Shown one piece after another: positions 56,346 to 64,000 of a stretch of DNA of 64,000 bases. The first letter of the stretch is position 1. Each line of letters begins with the position of its first letter. The notes under the pieces are model-generated. The model made no database searches, was not told where the DNA came from, and saw nothing but the letters and a program-made list of their open reading frames with translations. Source of the stretch: Crossiella cryophila (GTDB taxonomy: Bacteria; Actinomycetota; Actinomycetes; Mycobacteriales; Pseudonocardiaceae); contig NZ_JACHMH010000001.1 in NCBI RefSeq assembly GCF_014204915.1, positions 310,001 through 374,000 of the forward strand, in the 5' to 3' direction. The position numbers and the translations under genes are program-made.

Positions 56346-56830
56346 CAGCCCGTCAGCGCCACGTCCGCCGCGACACCAACATCCGCAACGCGCGCCGCCG
56401 CGGCACTCATCGCCACAACACCCGGCATCGCGGCACCCACCGCCACGGTCCCCGGCGGCGCGGCACCCACCGGCACGGCACCCGGCGGCGCGGCATCCGC
56501 TGCGGCAACCCTCACTGCTGGAACACCCACCGCCACGGCATTCCGCGCCGCAACCCTCACCCTCGCAGCACCCACCGCGGGACCACTCGCGGCAGGCACA
56601 CTCCCCGCCGCGGCACTCCGCGCAGCACCAACTGCGGACACACTCCCCGCCACGGCGCCCCGCGCAGTGCCAGCTGTGGGAACGCTCCTCGCCGCGGTAT
56701 CCCGAGCCGCGGCGCCCACTGCGGGAACATTCTCCGCCGCGGCACGCCGGGCCGCGGTGCCCGCTGCGGGAACACTCCTCACCGCGGCGCGCCGGGTCGC
56801 GACGCCCACTGCGGGGGTTCTCCCCGTCGC
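55450..56830. repeat. degenerate minisatellite across the imuA'/imuB junction
   Basis: About 1.4 kb of imperfect repeats covers the 3' part of imuA' and the 5' part of imuB. Unit lengths of about 15, 45 and 72 bp appear in different sections, all multiples of three, so both frames stay open. Detailed unit borders cannot be set by eye. Confidence 0.75.
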
Positions 56831-57520
56831 AGCATCCACTGCCGCGGCACTCGCTGGTGCGAGGCCCACCTCGCCGAACTCGTCCGGTGGGGGCGTGCCC
56901 GGTCCTTCCAGGCTCAGCCAGTCGCGGTGGGGGCGGGGGGCTGCGCGGCGGCCGGTGACCTCGATCAGTAGGTCGCTGCGGGTTAGTTGGCCGTGGCCGT
57001 TTTCCAGGCCGTGCCAGCGGGTGTCCACGCAGGACAGTTGGAGGTCGGCGCCTGGCCAGGTGCCGAAGGCGAGCAGTACTGAGCCTCGGTGGCGGGCGCG
57101 GACTTCCAGTTTGCGGGCCTGGGCTGGGGCGAGGGCGGTGGGGTTGGCCAGGACGACCAGGTCCAGGCCGTCGAGCAGGGCGGCGGTCACCGCCGCCGAT
57201 TCCCGGCGCGGCCGTGGTACCAGGGCCAGGCGTTGTACCGCCACCCCCGCTTCCGCGGCGGCGGCGAGCCCCAGCCCCGGCAGCCCAACCACGGCGGCCC
57301 AGGAACCGGCGGCGGTGGCCGTCGACAGCAATCCCAGCAGGAGTGCTGTCGACCCGCGCACCGCTACGGTGCTGCCGCGGCGCAGGCCACCCCCTGGGAG
57401 AATGGCGGCCAGCTCCGCGCGCACCGGCAGCATCCGCCCCAAGGCGCGATCGCCGGTGGTCACGGCAACCCCATTTGCCGTGACCACCTCAGCGAGCGCT
57501 GCCAGCGAGGCAACTGCCAC
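56345..57520 (-). CDS. imuA': ImuA'-like mutasome protein with repeat-expanded C-terminus
   Basis: A 391-residue protein; the usual length is 220-260. The first ~225 residues are RecA/SulA-fold-like: LPGGGLRRGSTVAVRGSTALL, VVGLPGLGLAAAAEAGVAVQRLALVPRP, LDLVVLANP, then LTRSDLLIEVTGRR; no canonical Walker A is visible. From about residue 235 the protein is an Ala/Val/Pro/Gly-rich array with a period near 15 residues (RSVPAAGTAARRAAA, NVPAVGAAARDTAA, RSVPTAGTARGAVA). GTG start. Two LexA boxes lie 112 and 187 bp upstream, making this the first gene of an SOS-controlled operon. Confidence 0.82.
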   Translation of the reverse strand: MAVASLAALAEVVTANGVAVTTGDRALGRMLPVRAELAAILPGGGLRRGSTVAVRGSTALLLGLLSTATAAGSWAAVVGLPGLGLAAAAEAGVAVQRLALVPRPRRESAAVTAALLDGLDLVVLANPTALAPAQARKLEVRARHRGSVLLAFGTWPGADLQLSCVDTRWHGLENGHGQLTRSDLLIEVTGRRAAPRPHRDWLSLEGPGTPPPDEFGEVGLAPASAAAVDAATGRTPAVGVATRRAAVRSVPAAGTAARRAAAENVPAVGAAARDTAARSVPTAGTARGAVAGSVSAVGAARSAAAGSVPAASGPAVGAARVRVAARNAVAVGVPAVRVAAADAAPPGAVPVGAAPPGTVAVGAAMPGVVAMSAAAARVADVGVAADVALTG

Positions 57521-57631
57521 CTCAACACCGCCTTCCCACGCTCACGTGCACGCACCCAGGTGCACGTCACAAGCCGCGGGAAGTCGGCTGATCGAGTTCC
57601 CCGGACCCCGGCGCCGGTTTCCCCGATCCAA

Positions 57632-57647
57632 TCGAACAAGTGTTCGA
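57632..57647. promoter_or_regulatory. lexA box: LexA (SOS) box 1
   Basis: TCGAACAAGTGTTCGA is a perfect match to the actinobacterial LexA site TCGAAC-N4-GTTCGA. It lies 112 bp upstream of imuA' and should make the mutasome operon damage-inducible. Confidence 0.92.
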
Positions 57648-57706
57648 TCGATGGGGGTATTCAATCGGGTTTGGAGGGTGGAGGTCAAGTCGCGTCACCC
57701 GTTTTT

Positions 57707-57722
57707 TCGAACTGGCGTTCGA
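57707..57722. promoter_or_regulatory. lexA box: LexA (SOS) box 2
   Basis: TCGAACTGGCGTTCGA, a second perfect site 75 bp from the first and 53 bp before the divergent gene at 57775. It may serve that gene, or both directions. Confidence 0.92.
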
Positions 57723-57774
57723 GGGCCACACTGTCGGGCAGAACGATGTTCGACCGTCACGCTCTGGGGGTTTG

Positions 57775-58446
57775 ATGACCGCGGTTCCACCACCCGGCTG
57801 GGGGATGCCGAAGCCTCGCAGGCATCGCAGCACCATCCCGCTGGTGATCCTGCTCGTCGTACTGGTGCTGATGATCATCGGTGGCGGGATCTTCGCCTAC
57901 GTCCAGTACCAGTACGCGCACAAGGACTACGGCACCTCGCCGAACACTCTCAGCTCGAACCCGTTGTGCGACAAGGTGTCCGGCCCGGCCAAGGAACGCG
58001 CCCGGACCACCAACCCGGACAAGGCCGAGCTGCGCGAGTACGACAACGGCAGCCAGATCGCCTGGTGCGGCTGGCGGCAGACCAAGGGCAAGGACGGCGA
58101 GGGCCAGCGCTTCCTGCAGGTCGAACTGGCCGACTCCACCACCAGCACCGACACCCGGCGGGCCGAGGACCTGGTGGAGCGGCTGGAACTGGCCAAGCGG
58201 TACGCGGGCGGCGACATGCAGGTGGACAAGCTCGACGGCCTCGGCGACGAGGCCTACTTCGGGGTGAAGAAGCCGGCCACCACCAGCATCACCACCATCG
58301 AGGTCCAGGTGGGCGCGCGCAACGCGAACGGGTTCGTCAAGGTCACCTACAGCGGCTTCGACGTCGGCACCTTCAGCAAGCGCCAGCCGAACCTGGATGA
58401 CCTGAAAACCGCGGCGGTCGCGATCGCGCAGGACGCCCTGCGCTGA
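57775..58446 (+). CDS. single-pass membrane protein, unknown, possibly SOS-controlled
   Basis: A 223-residue protein from the ATG at 57775: a Pro-rich, basic cytoplasmic tail, one transmembrane helix (IPLVILLVVLVLMIIGGGIF, about residues 21-40), and an extracellular domain of some 180 residues with two conserved-looking Cys (NPLCDKV, AWCGWRQ). I recognise no family by sequence; the layout resembles DUF3558-like/anchored sensors. The gene begins 53 bp from a perfect LexA box, divergent from imuA'. Damage induction is inference. Confidence 0.75.
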   Translation: MTAVPPPGWGMPKPRRHRSTIPLVILLVVLVLMIIGGGIFAYVQYQYAHKDYGTSPNTLSSNPLCDKVSGPAKERARTTNPDKAELREYDNGSQIAWCGWRQTKGKDGEGQRFLQVELADSTTSTDTRRAEDLVERLELAKRYAGGDMQVDKLDGLGDEAYFGVKKPATTSITTIEVQVGARNANGFVKVTYSGFDVGTFSKRQPNLDDLKTAAVAIAQDALR

Positions 58447-58466
58447 CCACGACCGCCGCGGCGGAA

Positions 58467-58514
58467 CTCAGCGTGCGAAGTGCTCAGTGTGCGAAGTGCT
58501 CAGTGTGCGAAGTG
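58467..58514. repeat. three 16-bp tandem repeats at the purH stop
   Basis: CTCAGTGTGCGAAGTG occurs three times in a row (58467, 58483, 58499; first unit with C for T at position 6). The purH stop codon (58500-58502) lies in the third unit. Confidence 0.9.
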
Positions 58515-60122
58515 CCGGGTCCCGGTGAGGTACAGGGTGACCCCGGCGGCCTCCGCGGCGGCGATGACCTCGGCGTCGCGGACCGAGCCGCCGGGCTGCA
58601 CCACGGCCCGCACCCCGGCGGCCAGCAGCACTTCCAGGCCGTCCGGGAACGGGAAGAAGGCATCCGAGGCGCCGACCGCGCCCTTGGCCCGGTCACCGGC
58701 GCGGGAGACCGCGAGCCGGGCCGCGTCCACCCGGTTGACCTGGCCCATGCCGCAGCCCACGGTGGCCCCGTCGGCGGCGAGCAGGATGGCGTTGGACTTC
58801 ACCGCGCGGCAGGCCCGCCAGGCGAAGGCCAGATCGGTCAGGGTGGCCTCGTCCGCGGGGGTGCCGCAGGCCAGGGTCCAGTTCGCCGGGTCGTCGCCGG
58901 TGGCGTCGATGGCATCGGCCTGCTGGACGAGCAGCCCGCCGGAGACCGGGCGCATCTCGATGCCCCCGCGCTTCGGCGCTTCGGCCACCAGGATGCGCAC
59001 GTTCTTCTTGCGTGCCAGCACATCCACCGCGCCGTCGGCGTAGCCGGGAGCGATGATCACCTCGGTGAAGATCTCCGCGACCTGCTCGGCCAGCTCGACG
59101 GTGACCTCGCGGTTGACCGCGATGACCCCGCCGAAGGCGCTGACCGGGTCGCAGGCGTGCGCCCGCCGGTGCGCGTCCGCGATGGCGCCGGGATCACCGT
59201 CGGGCAGCGTGGAGACCGCGATGCCACACGGGTTGGCGTGCTTGATGATCGCCACGCAGGGCAGCTCGTGGTCGTGCGCGGCCCGCCAGGCGGCGTCGGA
59301 GTCGACGTAGTTGTTGTACGACATCTCCTTGCCGTGCAACTGCTCCGCGTGCGCCAGCCCGCCACTGTGGCCAGCGGTGTACAGCGCGGCCTTCTGGTGC
59401 GGGTTCTCGCCGTAGCGCAGCACCGAGGCACGCTGCCAGGTCGCGCCGACCCAGCCGGGGAAGCCGGAGCCCTCGTCGTCGGGCGCGAGCGTGCTGCCGA
59501 TCCAGGAGGCGACCGCGACGTCGTAGCTCGCGGTGTGCCGGTAGGCCTGCGCGGCCAGCCGCTGGCGCTGGGCCAGGGTGAAGCCGCCGGCCTGGATCTG
59601 CTCCAGCAGCCAGCCGTAGCGGCTCGGGTCGACCACCACGGCCACGTTGGCGTGGTTCTTCGCCGAGGCACGCACCATGGCCGGGCCGCCGATGTCGATC
59701 TGCTCCACGCACTCGTCCGGCCCGGCGCCGGAGGCGACCGTGGACTCGAACGGGTACAGGTTCACCACCAGCAGGTCGAACGGGGCCACGCCGAGCTGGC
59801 CGAGCTGTTCGACGTGCTCGGGCCGCCGCACGTCGGCGAGCAGCCCCGCGTGCACCCTCGGGTGCAGGGTCTTGACCCGCCCGTCCAGGCACTCGGGGAA
59901 GCCGGTCAGCTCCTCCACCGGGGTCACCGGCACGCCGGCGTCGGCGATCCGCGCCGCGGTGGAGCCGGTGGAGACGATCTCGATGCCAGCCGCGTGCAGG
60001 CCGGTGGCCAGCTCGAGCAGGCCGTCCTTGGCGGAGACGCTCACCAGTGCGCGGCGCACGGGACGTCGTTCGTCCACCGGGGACTCTGTGGGTCGAACCG
60101 TCGCATCAGGCGCAGCGGTCAC
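58500..60122 (-). CDS. purH: bifunctional AICAR transformylase/IMP cyclohydrolase
   Basis: A 540-residue enzyme for the last two steps of IMP synthesis. N-terminal cyclohydrolase: [44 protein letters not shown]-terminal transformylase: [14 protein letters not shown], the Lys-His active pair in [10 protein letters not shown], and GVIAVNREV. It uses 10-formyl-THF, the product of FolD. GTG start overlapping the purN stop (GTGA). The end ...TRHFAH matches the normal C-terminus. Confidence 0.96.
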   Translation of the reverse strand: MTAAPDATVRPTESPVDERRPVRRALVSVSAKDGLLELATGLHAAGIEIVSTGSTAARIADAGVPVTPVEELTGFPECLDGRVKTLHPRVHAGLLADVRRPEHVEQLGQLGVAPFDLLVVNLYPFESTVASGAGPDECVEQIDIGGPAMVRASAKNHANVAVVVDPSRYGWLLEQIQAGGFTLAQRQRLAAQAYRHTASYDVAVASWIGSTLAPDDEGSGFPGWVGATWQRASVLRYGENPHQKAALYTAGHSGGLAHAEQLHGKEMSYNNYVDSDAAWRAAHDHELPCVAIIKHANPCGIAVSTLPDGDPGAIADAHRRAHACDPVSAFGGVIAVNREVTVELAEQVAEIFTEVIIAPGYADGAVDVLARKKNVRILVAEAPKRGGIEMRPVSGGLLVQQADAIDATGDDPANWTLACGTPADEATLTDLAFAWRACRAVKSNAILLAADGATVGCGMGQVNRVDAARLAVSRAGDRAKGAVGASDAFFPFPDGLEVLLAAGVRAVVQPGGSVRDAEVIAAAEAAGVTLYLTGTRHFAH

Positions 60123-60778
60123 GGAATGCTCACCTCTCGTCCGGTCACGGTGCAGCCGTGTGCGGCCAGCCTGGCGATGGTGTCCACCAGCAGGCCGCGC
60201 TCCACCGTCTTGATCCGTTCATGCAGCTCGTCAATGCCCTCGCCGGGCCGGACGTCCACCGCGCCCTGGGCCAGGATCGGGCCGGTGTCCACCCCGGCGT
60301 CCACCAGGTGCACGGTGCAACCGGTGACCTTGACCCCGTAGGCGACGGCGTCGGCCACCGCGTGCGCGCCGGGGAAGGCCGGCAGCAGCGCGGGGTGGGT
60401 GTTGACCACCCGGCCGCCGAAGCGGGCCAGGAAGTCGGGTCCGAGGATCTTCATGAACCCGGCCGAGACGACCAGGTCGGGTTGGTGGGCCTGGACCGCC
60501 TCGGCCAGCGCGGTGTTCCAGGCCGCCCGGTCGGCGTGCTCGCGCAGCCGGACCGTGAAGGTCGGGATCCCCGCGCGCTCGGCGCGGGCCAGCCCCTCGA
60601 TGCCGCCCCGGTCGGCGCCGACCGCCACCACGGTTGCCGGGTAGTCCGGCGCGGCCGCGGCGTCCAGCAGCGCCTGCACCAGGGTGCCGGAGCCGGAGAC
60701 GAGGGCGACGATGCGGACCGGTGCGCTCCACCGCAGCCGTTGGACTGCCGGGGCGAGGTCCGGTTCGATAGTGCTCAG
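60119..60778 (-). CDS. purN: phosphoribosylglycinamide formyltransferase (CTG start)
   Basis: About 219 residues. Makes FGAR from GAR with 10-formyl-THF. Motifs: [48 protein letters not shown] with the catalytic Asn/His, and [18 protein letters not shown] with the catalytic Asp. Between the upstream gene stop (60858) and the first family motif there is no in-frame ATG, GTG or TTG; a CTG at 60778 has AGGAG six bases before it and gives a plausible N-terminus ([10 protein letters not shown]). Confidence 0.9.
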   Translation of the reverse strand: MSTIEPDLAPAVQRLRWSAPVRIVALVSGSGTLVQALLDAAAAPDYPATVVAVGADRGGIEGLARAERAGIPTFTVRLREHADRAAWNTALAEAVQAHQPDLVVSAGFMKILGPDFLARFGGRVVNTHPALLPAFPGAHAVADAVAYGVKVTGCTVHLVDAGVDTGPILAQGAVDVRPGEGIDELHERIKTVERGLLVDTIARLAAHGCTVTGREVSIP

Positions 60779-60857
60779 CGTGGTCTCCTGCGGGCCGGAT
60801 CCGGGGCTGCGACCAGCGTAGGCGCTGCCCCGTTCGGCCCTGCGGCCAGGGCTCGGC

Positions 60858-62363
60858 CTAGCGTTTCCCCGGTTCCTCCGGCGGTTCCAGGAGGGCCTGT
60901 TCCAGCTCCTCCTCGCCGACGAAGTCCGCCTCCTCACCCGCTGGCGGCGGCACCTCCTCGGCCACCGGCTCGGGCTCGGACGGCGCCTCGGGCGCCTCGT
61001 ACTCGGCGACCTCCGGCTCCTGATCCGGCTCGTCCCCGGCCACCGGCTCCGCCTCGTCAGCGTCCTCGTCGGCTGCCGCGGCCACTTCGTCGGCGTCCTC
61101 GGCCTCGCCGTCGGTTTCCGCGTCCTCAGCGGCATCCTCGGCCGCCTCGGCGTCCTCGTCCTCGACGGACTCCGGATCCTCGTCCTCGGTCTCGTCGGTC
61201 TCCGCGCGCGGCCCGGCCATCCAGGCCACCACCGCGGCCGGTCCGGCCACCCAGACGAACAACGCCACCGCGAGCAGCCCGGCCTGGATCCGGAAACTCG
61301 TCACGCCCAGGTTCCCGCCGGTCAGCGCCGCCGCGACAAAGGCGGCCGCGGCCACCACCGCGCCTGCCACGCCGACCACCAGCACCCGGTTCTGCGGCTG
61401 CGGATCCGCCCGGCGGCAGGCCCAGCCCAGCAGCAGCCCGGCGCCGATCGGCAGCAGCAGGCACACCAGCCACCACCGGGTGCCGGACTCCGGCAGCGCG
61501 GCCAGCAACGGGAACGGCGGTTCCAGCCCGCCGATCACCCGCAGCGGACTCACCACCACCGCGCCGAGGTTGAACCCCGCACCGGCCACAAAGGACAGTG
61601 CGGCGACCACCGCGTTCGGCAGGTACAGCAGGCACACCAGCAGCAGCCCGAAGCCGCCGATCCCCGGCGCCAGCTCGGCGAAGGCGCCGCGCACCGAGCC
61701 GAAGGACAGCGCCAGCGCCAGCGCGACGAGCAGCGCGCCCATGGCGCACAAGGACATCAGCGCGATCCGGGCCGCGCGCAGCCCGGCGCACACGCCATCG
61801 CCCAGCCGCCGCCGGACCAGCCCGGTCAGCCCGCAGCCACGGGCCACCCCGGCAGTGGCGGCCAGCGCGGCGATCAGCCCGCAGGCCACCGAAGCGGTGG
61901 CCGGGGCGGCGGCGAAGGGCGGATCGATGAAGGCGGCCAGCATCCCGCCGAGGACCAGGTTCGTCACGCCCATGGTGGCGATCACCCGCACCGCGTCGGC
62001 GGGGCGGCCCAGCCGCAACCGGCGGGTGAGGCCACCGGCGGCCTTGGCGGACAACAGGAACACCAGCACGGTTGGCAGCAGCGGCAGCACGCCGAGGTCG
62101 AAGCCGCGAATGGTCAGCGGCACGTGGTGGGCGGCCAGCCACAGCGGTCCGGCGGCCGAGGAGACCGCCTCCAGCGAGATCACCGCGCGGTCCGCGCTCG
62201 CCAGCACCAGCGCGATGACCGCGGCCGATCCCAGGTAGCCCAGGGCGATCACGCCGAGGGACACCGCCAGCGCGGCCCGCACCTGCTGCGCCGCGGTGGC
62301 GGGCGGCGCGGCAACGCCGGGGCCCGCAACGCTGCCGTGCGTAGTCGGTCGGAGCACGGTCAC
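60858..62363 (-). CDS. DUF6350 family multi-pass membrane protein
   Basis: About 501 residues from the GTG at 62363, with roughly nine to ten transmembrane helices and a C-terminal cytoplasmic tail of about 120 residues dominated by Glu/Asp/Ala (EDEDPESVEDEDAEAAEDAA). The order sucD - DUF5336 - this protein - purN - purH is the same as Rv0952-Rv0957. Function is unknown; a role in envelope physiology is only a guess. Confidence 0.82.
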   Translation of the reverse strand: MTVLRPTTHGSVAGPGVAAPPATAAQQVRAALAVSLGVIALGYLGSAAVIALVLASADRAVISLEAVSSAAGPLWLAAHHVPLTIRGFDLGVLPLLPTVLVFLLSAKAAGGLTRRLRLGRPADAVRVIATMGVTNLVLGGMLAAFIDPPFAAAPATASVACGLIAALAATAGVARGCGLTGLVRRRLGDGVCAGLRAARIALMSLCAMGALLVALALALSFGSVRGAFAELAPGIGGFGLLLVCLLYLPNAVVAALSFVAGAGFNLGAVVVSPLRVIGGLEPPFPLLAALPESGTRWWLVCLLLPIGAGLLLGWACRRADPQPQNRVLVVGVAGAVVAAAAFVAAALTGGNLGVTSFRIQAGLLAVALFVWVAGPAAVVAWMAGPRAETDETEDEDPESVEDEDAEAAEDAAEDAETDGEAEDADEVAAAADEDADEAEPVAGDEPDQEPEVAEYEAPEAPSEPEPVAEEVPPPAGEEADFVGEEELEQALLEPPEEPGKR

Positions 62364-62434
62364 CCGGCCACCATCGCACCCCGACCTGGGCGATTCACCG
62401 AGGCACGCCGAGCTGACCAGGTATCTGCACACCA

Positions 62435-62468
62435 CCGGGGTGACTCCGAGTGTTCGGAATCACCCCGG
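62435..62468 (-). terminator. hairpin terminator after the DUF5336 gene
   Basis: CCGGGGTGA pairs with TCACCCCGG, and TCCGA/TCGGA continues inside; 14 bp in total with a 4-nt loop. Located 35 bp past the gene stop. Confidence 0.65.
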
Positions 62469-62502
62469 CGTCGCACTGTCCGCTGTGGACGGTGCGGGTG
62501 GC

Positions 62503-63192
62503 TCAACTCTGTTGCGGGCCGCCGAATCCACTGGGCGGGGTGCCCGGGTGCTGGAACTGCCGGGTCGCCTCGGGCGAGCCGAAGGCGCCACCGGCCTGCG
62601 GCGGCTGCTGCGGCTGGCCGTACTGCTGCGGCTGCCCGAACTGACCCGGCTGCGGCTGCGGCTGCCCGTACTGCGGCGGCTGCTGGCCATAGGGCGACTG
62701 CTGCTGCGGCATCGCGCCCGAGGGCGGGTTCCAGCCACCGGGCTGGCCGCCGTAGGGGTTGACCGGGGCCGAGGGCTTCGGCTCGAACTTGATCATGCCG
62801 ATGTCCAGCAGCAACGCCGCGGAGACCGCGCCTGCCTGGAGCACCGCGGCGATCAGCACCACCACGTACAGCCCGGCCACGCTCACCGTGTTGGTGATGT
62901 TGACCAGCAGGTCGAGCATGCCGACCACGGCCAGCATGGCCGCCACCCACAGGAACTGCGGCGCCTTGGGCAGCAGGGTCATCCCGGTCAGCACGGCGCT
63001 GGCCAGCATCAGCGCGATGCCGAATGGCAGGCCGAGCCGGGAGACGTCATCGGAGAAGGTGCAGAAGAAGATGACCAGGCCGAGCCCGGCCGCGACCAGC
63101 GCGAGGATCAGGCCGAAGTTCGGTCCGGCGGCTGGCTGCCCCGGCTGCTGCTGGGGCGGCTGCGGCGGCGGAACGCCGAATGGCACGGACAT
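62503..63192 (-). CDS. DUF5336 (34-kDa antigen-like) membrane protein
   Basis: A 229-residue protein with a Pro/Gln-rich N-terminus, four transmembrane helices (about residues 25-140) and a C-terminal low-complexity region with repeated QPQYGQP/QFGQPQ. Both sequence type and position next to sucD match the mycobacterial 34-kDa antigen family (Rv0954). Function unknown. Confidence 0.82.
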   Translation of the reverse strand: MSVPFGVPPPQPPQQQPGQPAAGPNFGLILALVAAGLGLVIFFCTFSDDVSRLGLPFGIALMLASAVLTGMTLLPKAPQFLWVAAMLAVVGMLDLLVNITNTVSVAGLYVVVLIAAVLQAGAVSAALLLDIGMIKFEPKPSAPVNPYGGQPGGWNPPSGAMPQQQSPYGQQPPQYGQPQPQPGQFGQPQQYGQPQQPPQAGGAFGSPEATRQFQHPGTPPSGFGGPQQS

Positions 63193-63297
63193 GACCGGTT
63201 GTCCTCCTCGTTCGAGGTGACCGCGGGTGACGGCTCTGCGCCGGAAACGCTAGCCGATATCGATCGGGTGATACGCCCCGGGACCCCGGAACGACAA

Positions 63298-63328
63298 CGG
63301 CCGGGCGCCCCCGTTGGGCACCCGGCCG
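63298..63328 (-). terminator. hairpin terminator after sucD
   Basis: CGGCCGGG pairs with CCCGGCCG, with GCCC/GGGC inside; the minus strand continues with TTGTCGTT. It lies 27 bp after the sucD stop. Confidence 0.7.
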
Positions 63329-63354
63329 TGTCCGTCCATAAAGGACTATTGGGC

Positions 63355-64000
63355 TCAGCCCAGGTTCTGCATGATCTCGCGCATCAGCGCGGCGGTCGCA
63401 CTCGGGGTCTTGCCGACCTTGACGCCGGCGGCCTCGAGGGCCTCCTGCTTGGCCGCGGCGGTGCCCGAGGATCCGGAGACGATGGCGCCCGCGTGGCCCA
63501 TGGTCTTGCCCTCCGGCGCGGTGAAGCCCGCGACGTAGCCCACGACCGGCTTGGTGATGTGCTCGGCGATGTAGGCCGCCGCGCGCTCCTCGGCGTCGCC
63601 GCCGATCTCACCGATCATCACGATCGCCGCGGTCTCCGGGTCGTCCTGGAAGGCCTGCAGCGCGTCGATGTGGGTGGTGCCGATGATCGGGTCGCCACCG
63701 ATGCCGACCGCGGTGGAGAAACCGAAGTCCCTCAGCTCGTACATCATCTGGTAGGTCAGGGTGCCCGACTTGGACACCAGACCGATCTTGCCGGGGCCGG
63801 AGATGTCCGCCGGGATGATGCCGGCGTTGGACTTGCCGGGCGAGATGACGCCGGGGCAGTTCGGCCCGATGATCCGGGTCTTGTTGCCGGTGGCGTTGGC
63901 GTGCGCCCAGAAGTAGGCGGTGTCGTGCACCGGGATGCCCTCGGTGATGACCACCGCGAGGCCGATGCCGGCGTCGATGGCCTCGACCACGGCGCCCTTG
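63355..64000 (-). CDS. sucD: succinyl-CoA synthetase alpha subunit, C-terminal part (runs off the window)
   Basis: The last about 214 codons are present. The TCA-cycle enzyme makes succinate and a nucleoside triphosphate from succinyl-CoA. Visible motifs: [68 protein letters not shown], and [17 protein letters not shown] with the phospho-accepting His. The 5' end and the partner sucC lie outside the window. Confidence 0.95.
   Translation of the reverse strand, partial: KGAVVEAIDAGIGLAVVITEGIPVHDTAYFWAHANATGNKTRIIGPNCPGVISPGKSNAGIIPADISGPGKIGLVSKSGTLTYQMMYELRDFGFSTAVGIGGDPIIGTTHIDALQAFQDDPETAAIVMIGEIGGDAEERAAAYIAEHITKPVVGYVAGFTAPEGKTMGHAGAIVSGSSGTAAAKQEALEAAGVKVGKTPSATAALMREIMQNLG

Noticed and set aside
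57739-57754. Third LexA box before the 57775 gene
   Set aside because: Only one half-site (GTTCGA) is present.

Overview
This is a 64 kb piece of a high-GC actinobacterial chromosome. Gene order, GTG starts, an RpfB factor, a LexA box of the mycobacterial type and a DUF6350/DUF5336/sucD cluster point to Actinomycetes, most likely Pseudonocardiales (Crossiella/Saccharothrix/Actinosynnema-like). The family level is inference. Almost all DNA is coding.

Layout. 1-6739: 5' part of mfd, a small membrane protein, a PQQ-type sugar dehydrogenase lipoprotein, an MFS pump, a delta-9 acyl desaturase with a TetR regulator, and an alpha/beta hydrolase. 6867-6937: tRNA-Gln(TTG). 6971-14923: a GGDEF cyclase, then the conserved block glmU-prs-rplY-pth and a fatty-acyl-AMP ligase, as in mycobacteria (Rv1018c to Rv1013). 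14889-28249: an AfsR-like SARP regulator with a divergent oxidoreductase, an ABC-F ATPase, ispE, metN-metI-metQ behind an S-box (SAM) riboswitch, then ksgA, rpfB and tatD. 28432-33567: pabB, an IMPase-like phosphatase, a TetR/hydrolase pair, mdh, DUF3017. 33564-36444: folD, an internally duplicated Cys-rich protein, a YdcZ-like transporter.

36492-41053 is the most unusual part. Two tandem paralogous MFS pumps, a pentapeptide-repeat protein and a retron-type reverse transcriptase lie in one tight minus-strand operon. Upstream of the reverse transcriptase is a roughly 169-nt segment with the architecture of a retron msr-msd RNA: long terminal complementarity, an AGC directly after it, and a strong nested hairpin. 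I propose it as an undescribed retron with a pentapeptide-repeat protein as possible effector.

41065-50543: a LacI-controlled sugar ABC transporter with GH5-like, GH38 alpha-mannosidase and secreted GH18 enzymes, apparently for mannose-rich glycans. 50563-57520: the SOS mutasome imuA'-imuB-dnaE2 with two perfect LexA boxes and a strongly repeat-expanded imuA'/imuB junction. 57775-64000: a membrane protein, then purH, purN (apparently a CTG start), DUF6350, DUF5336 and the 3' part of sucD.
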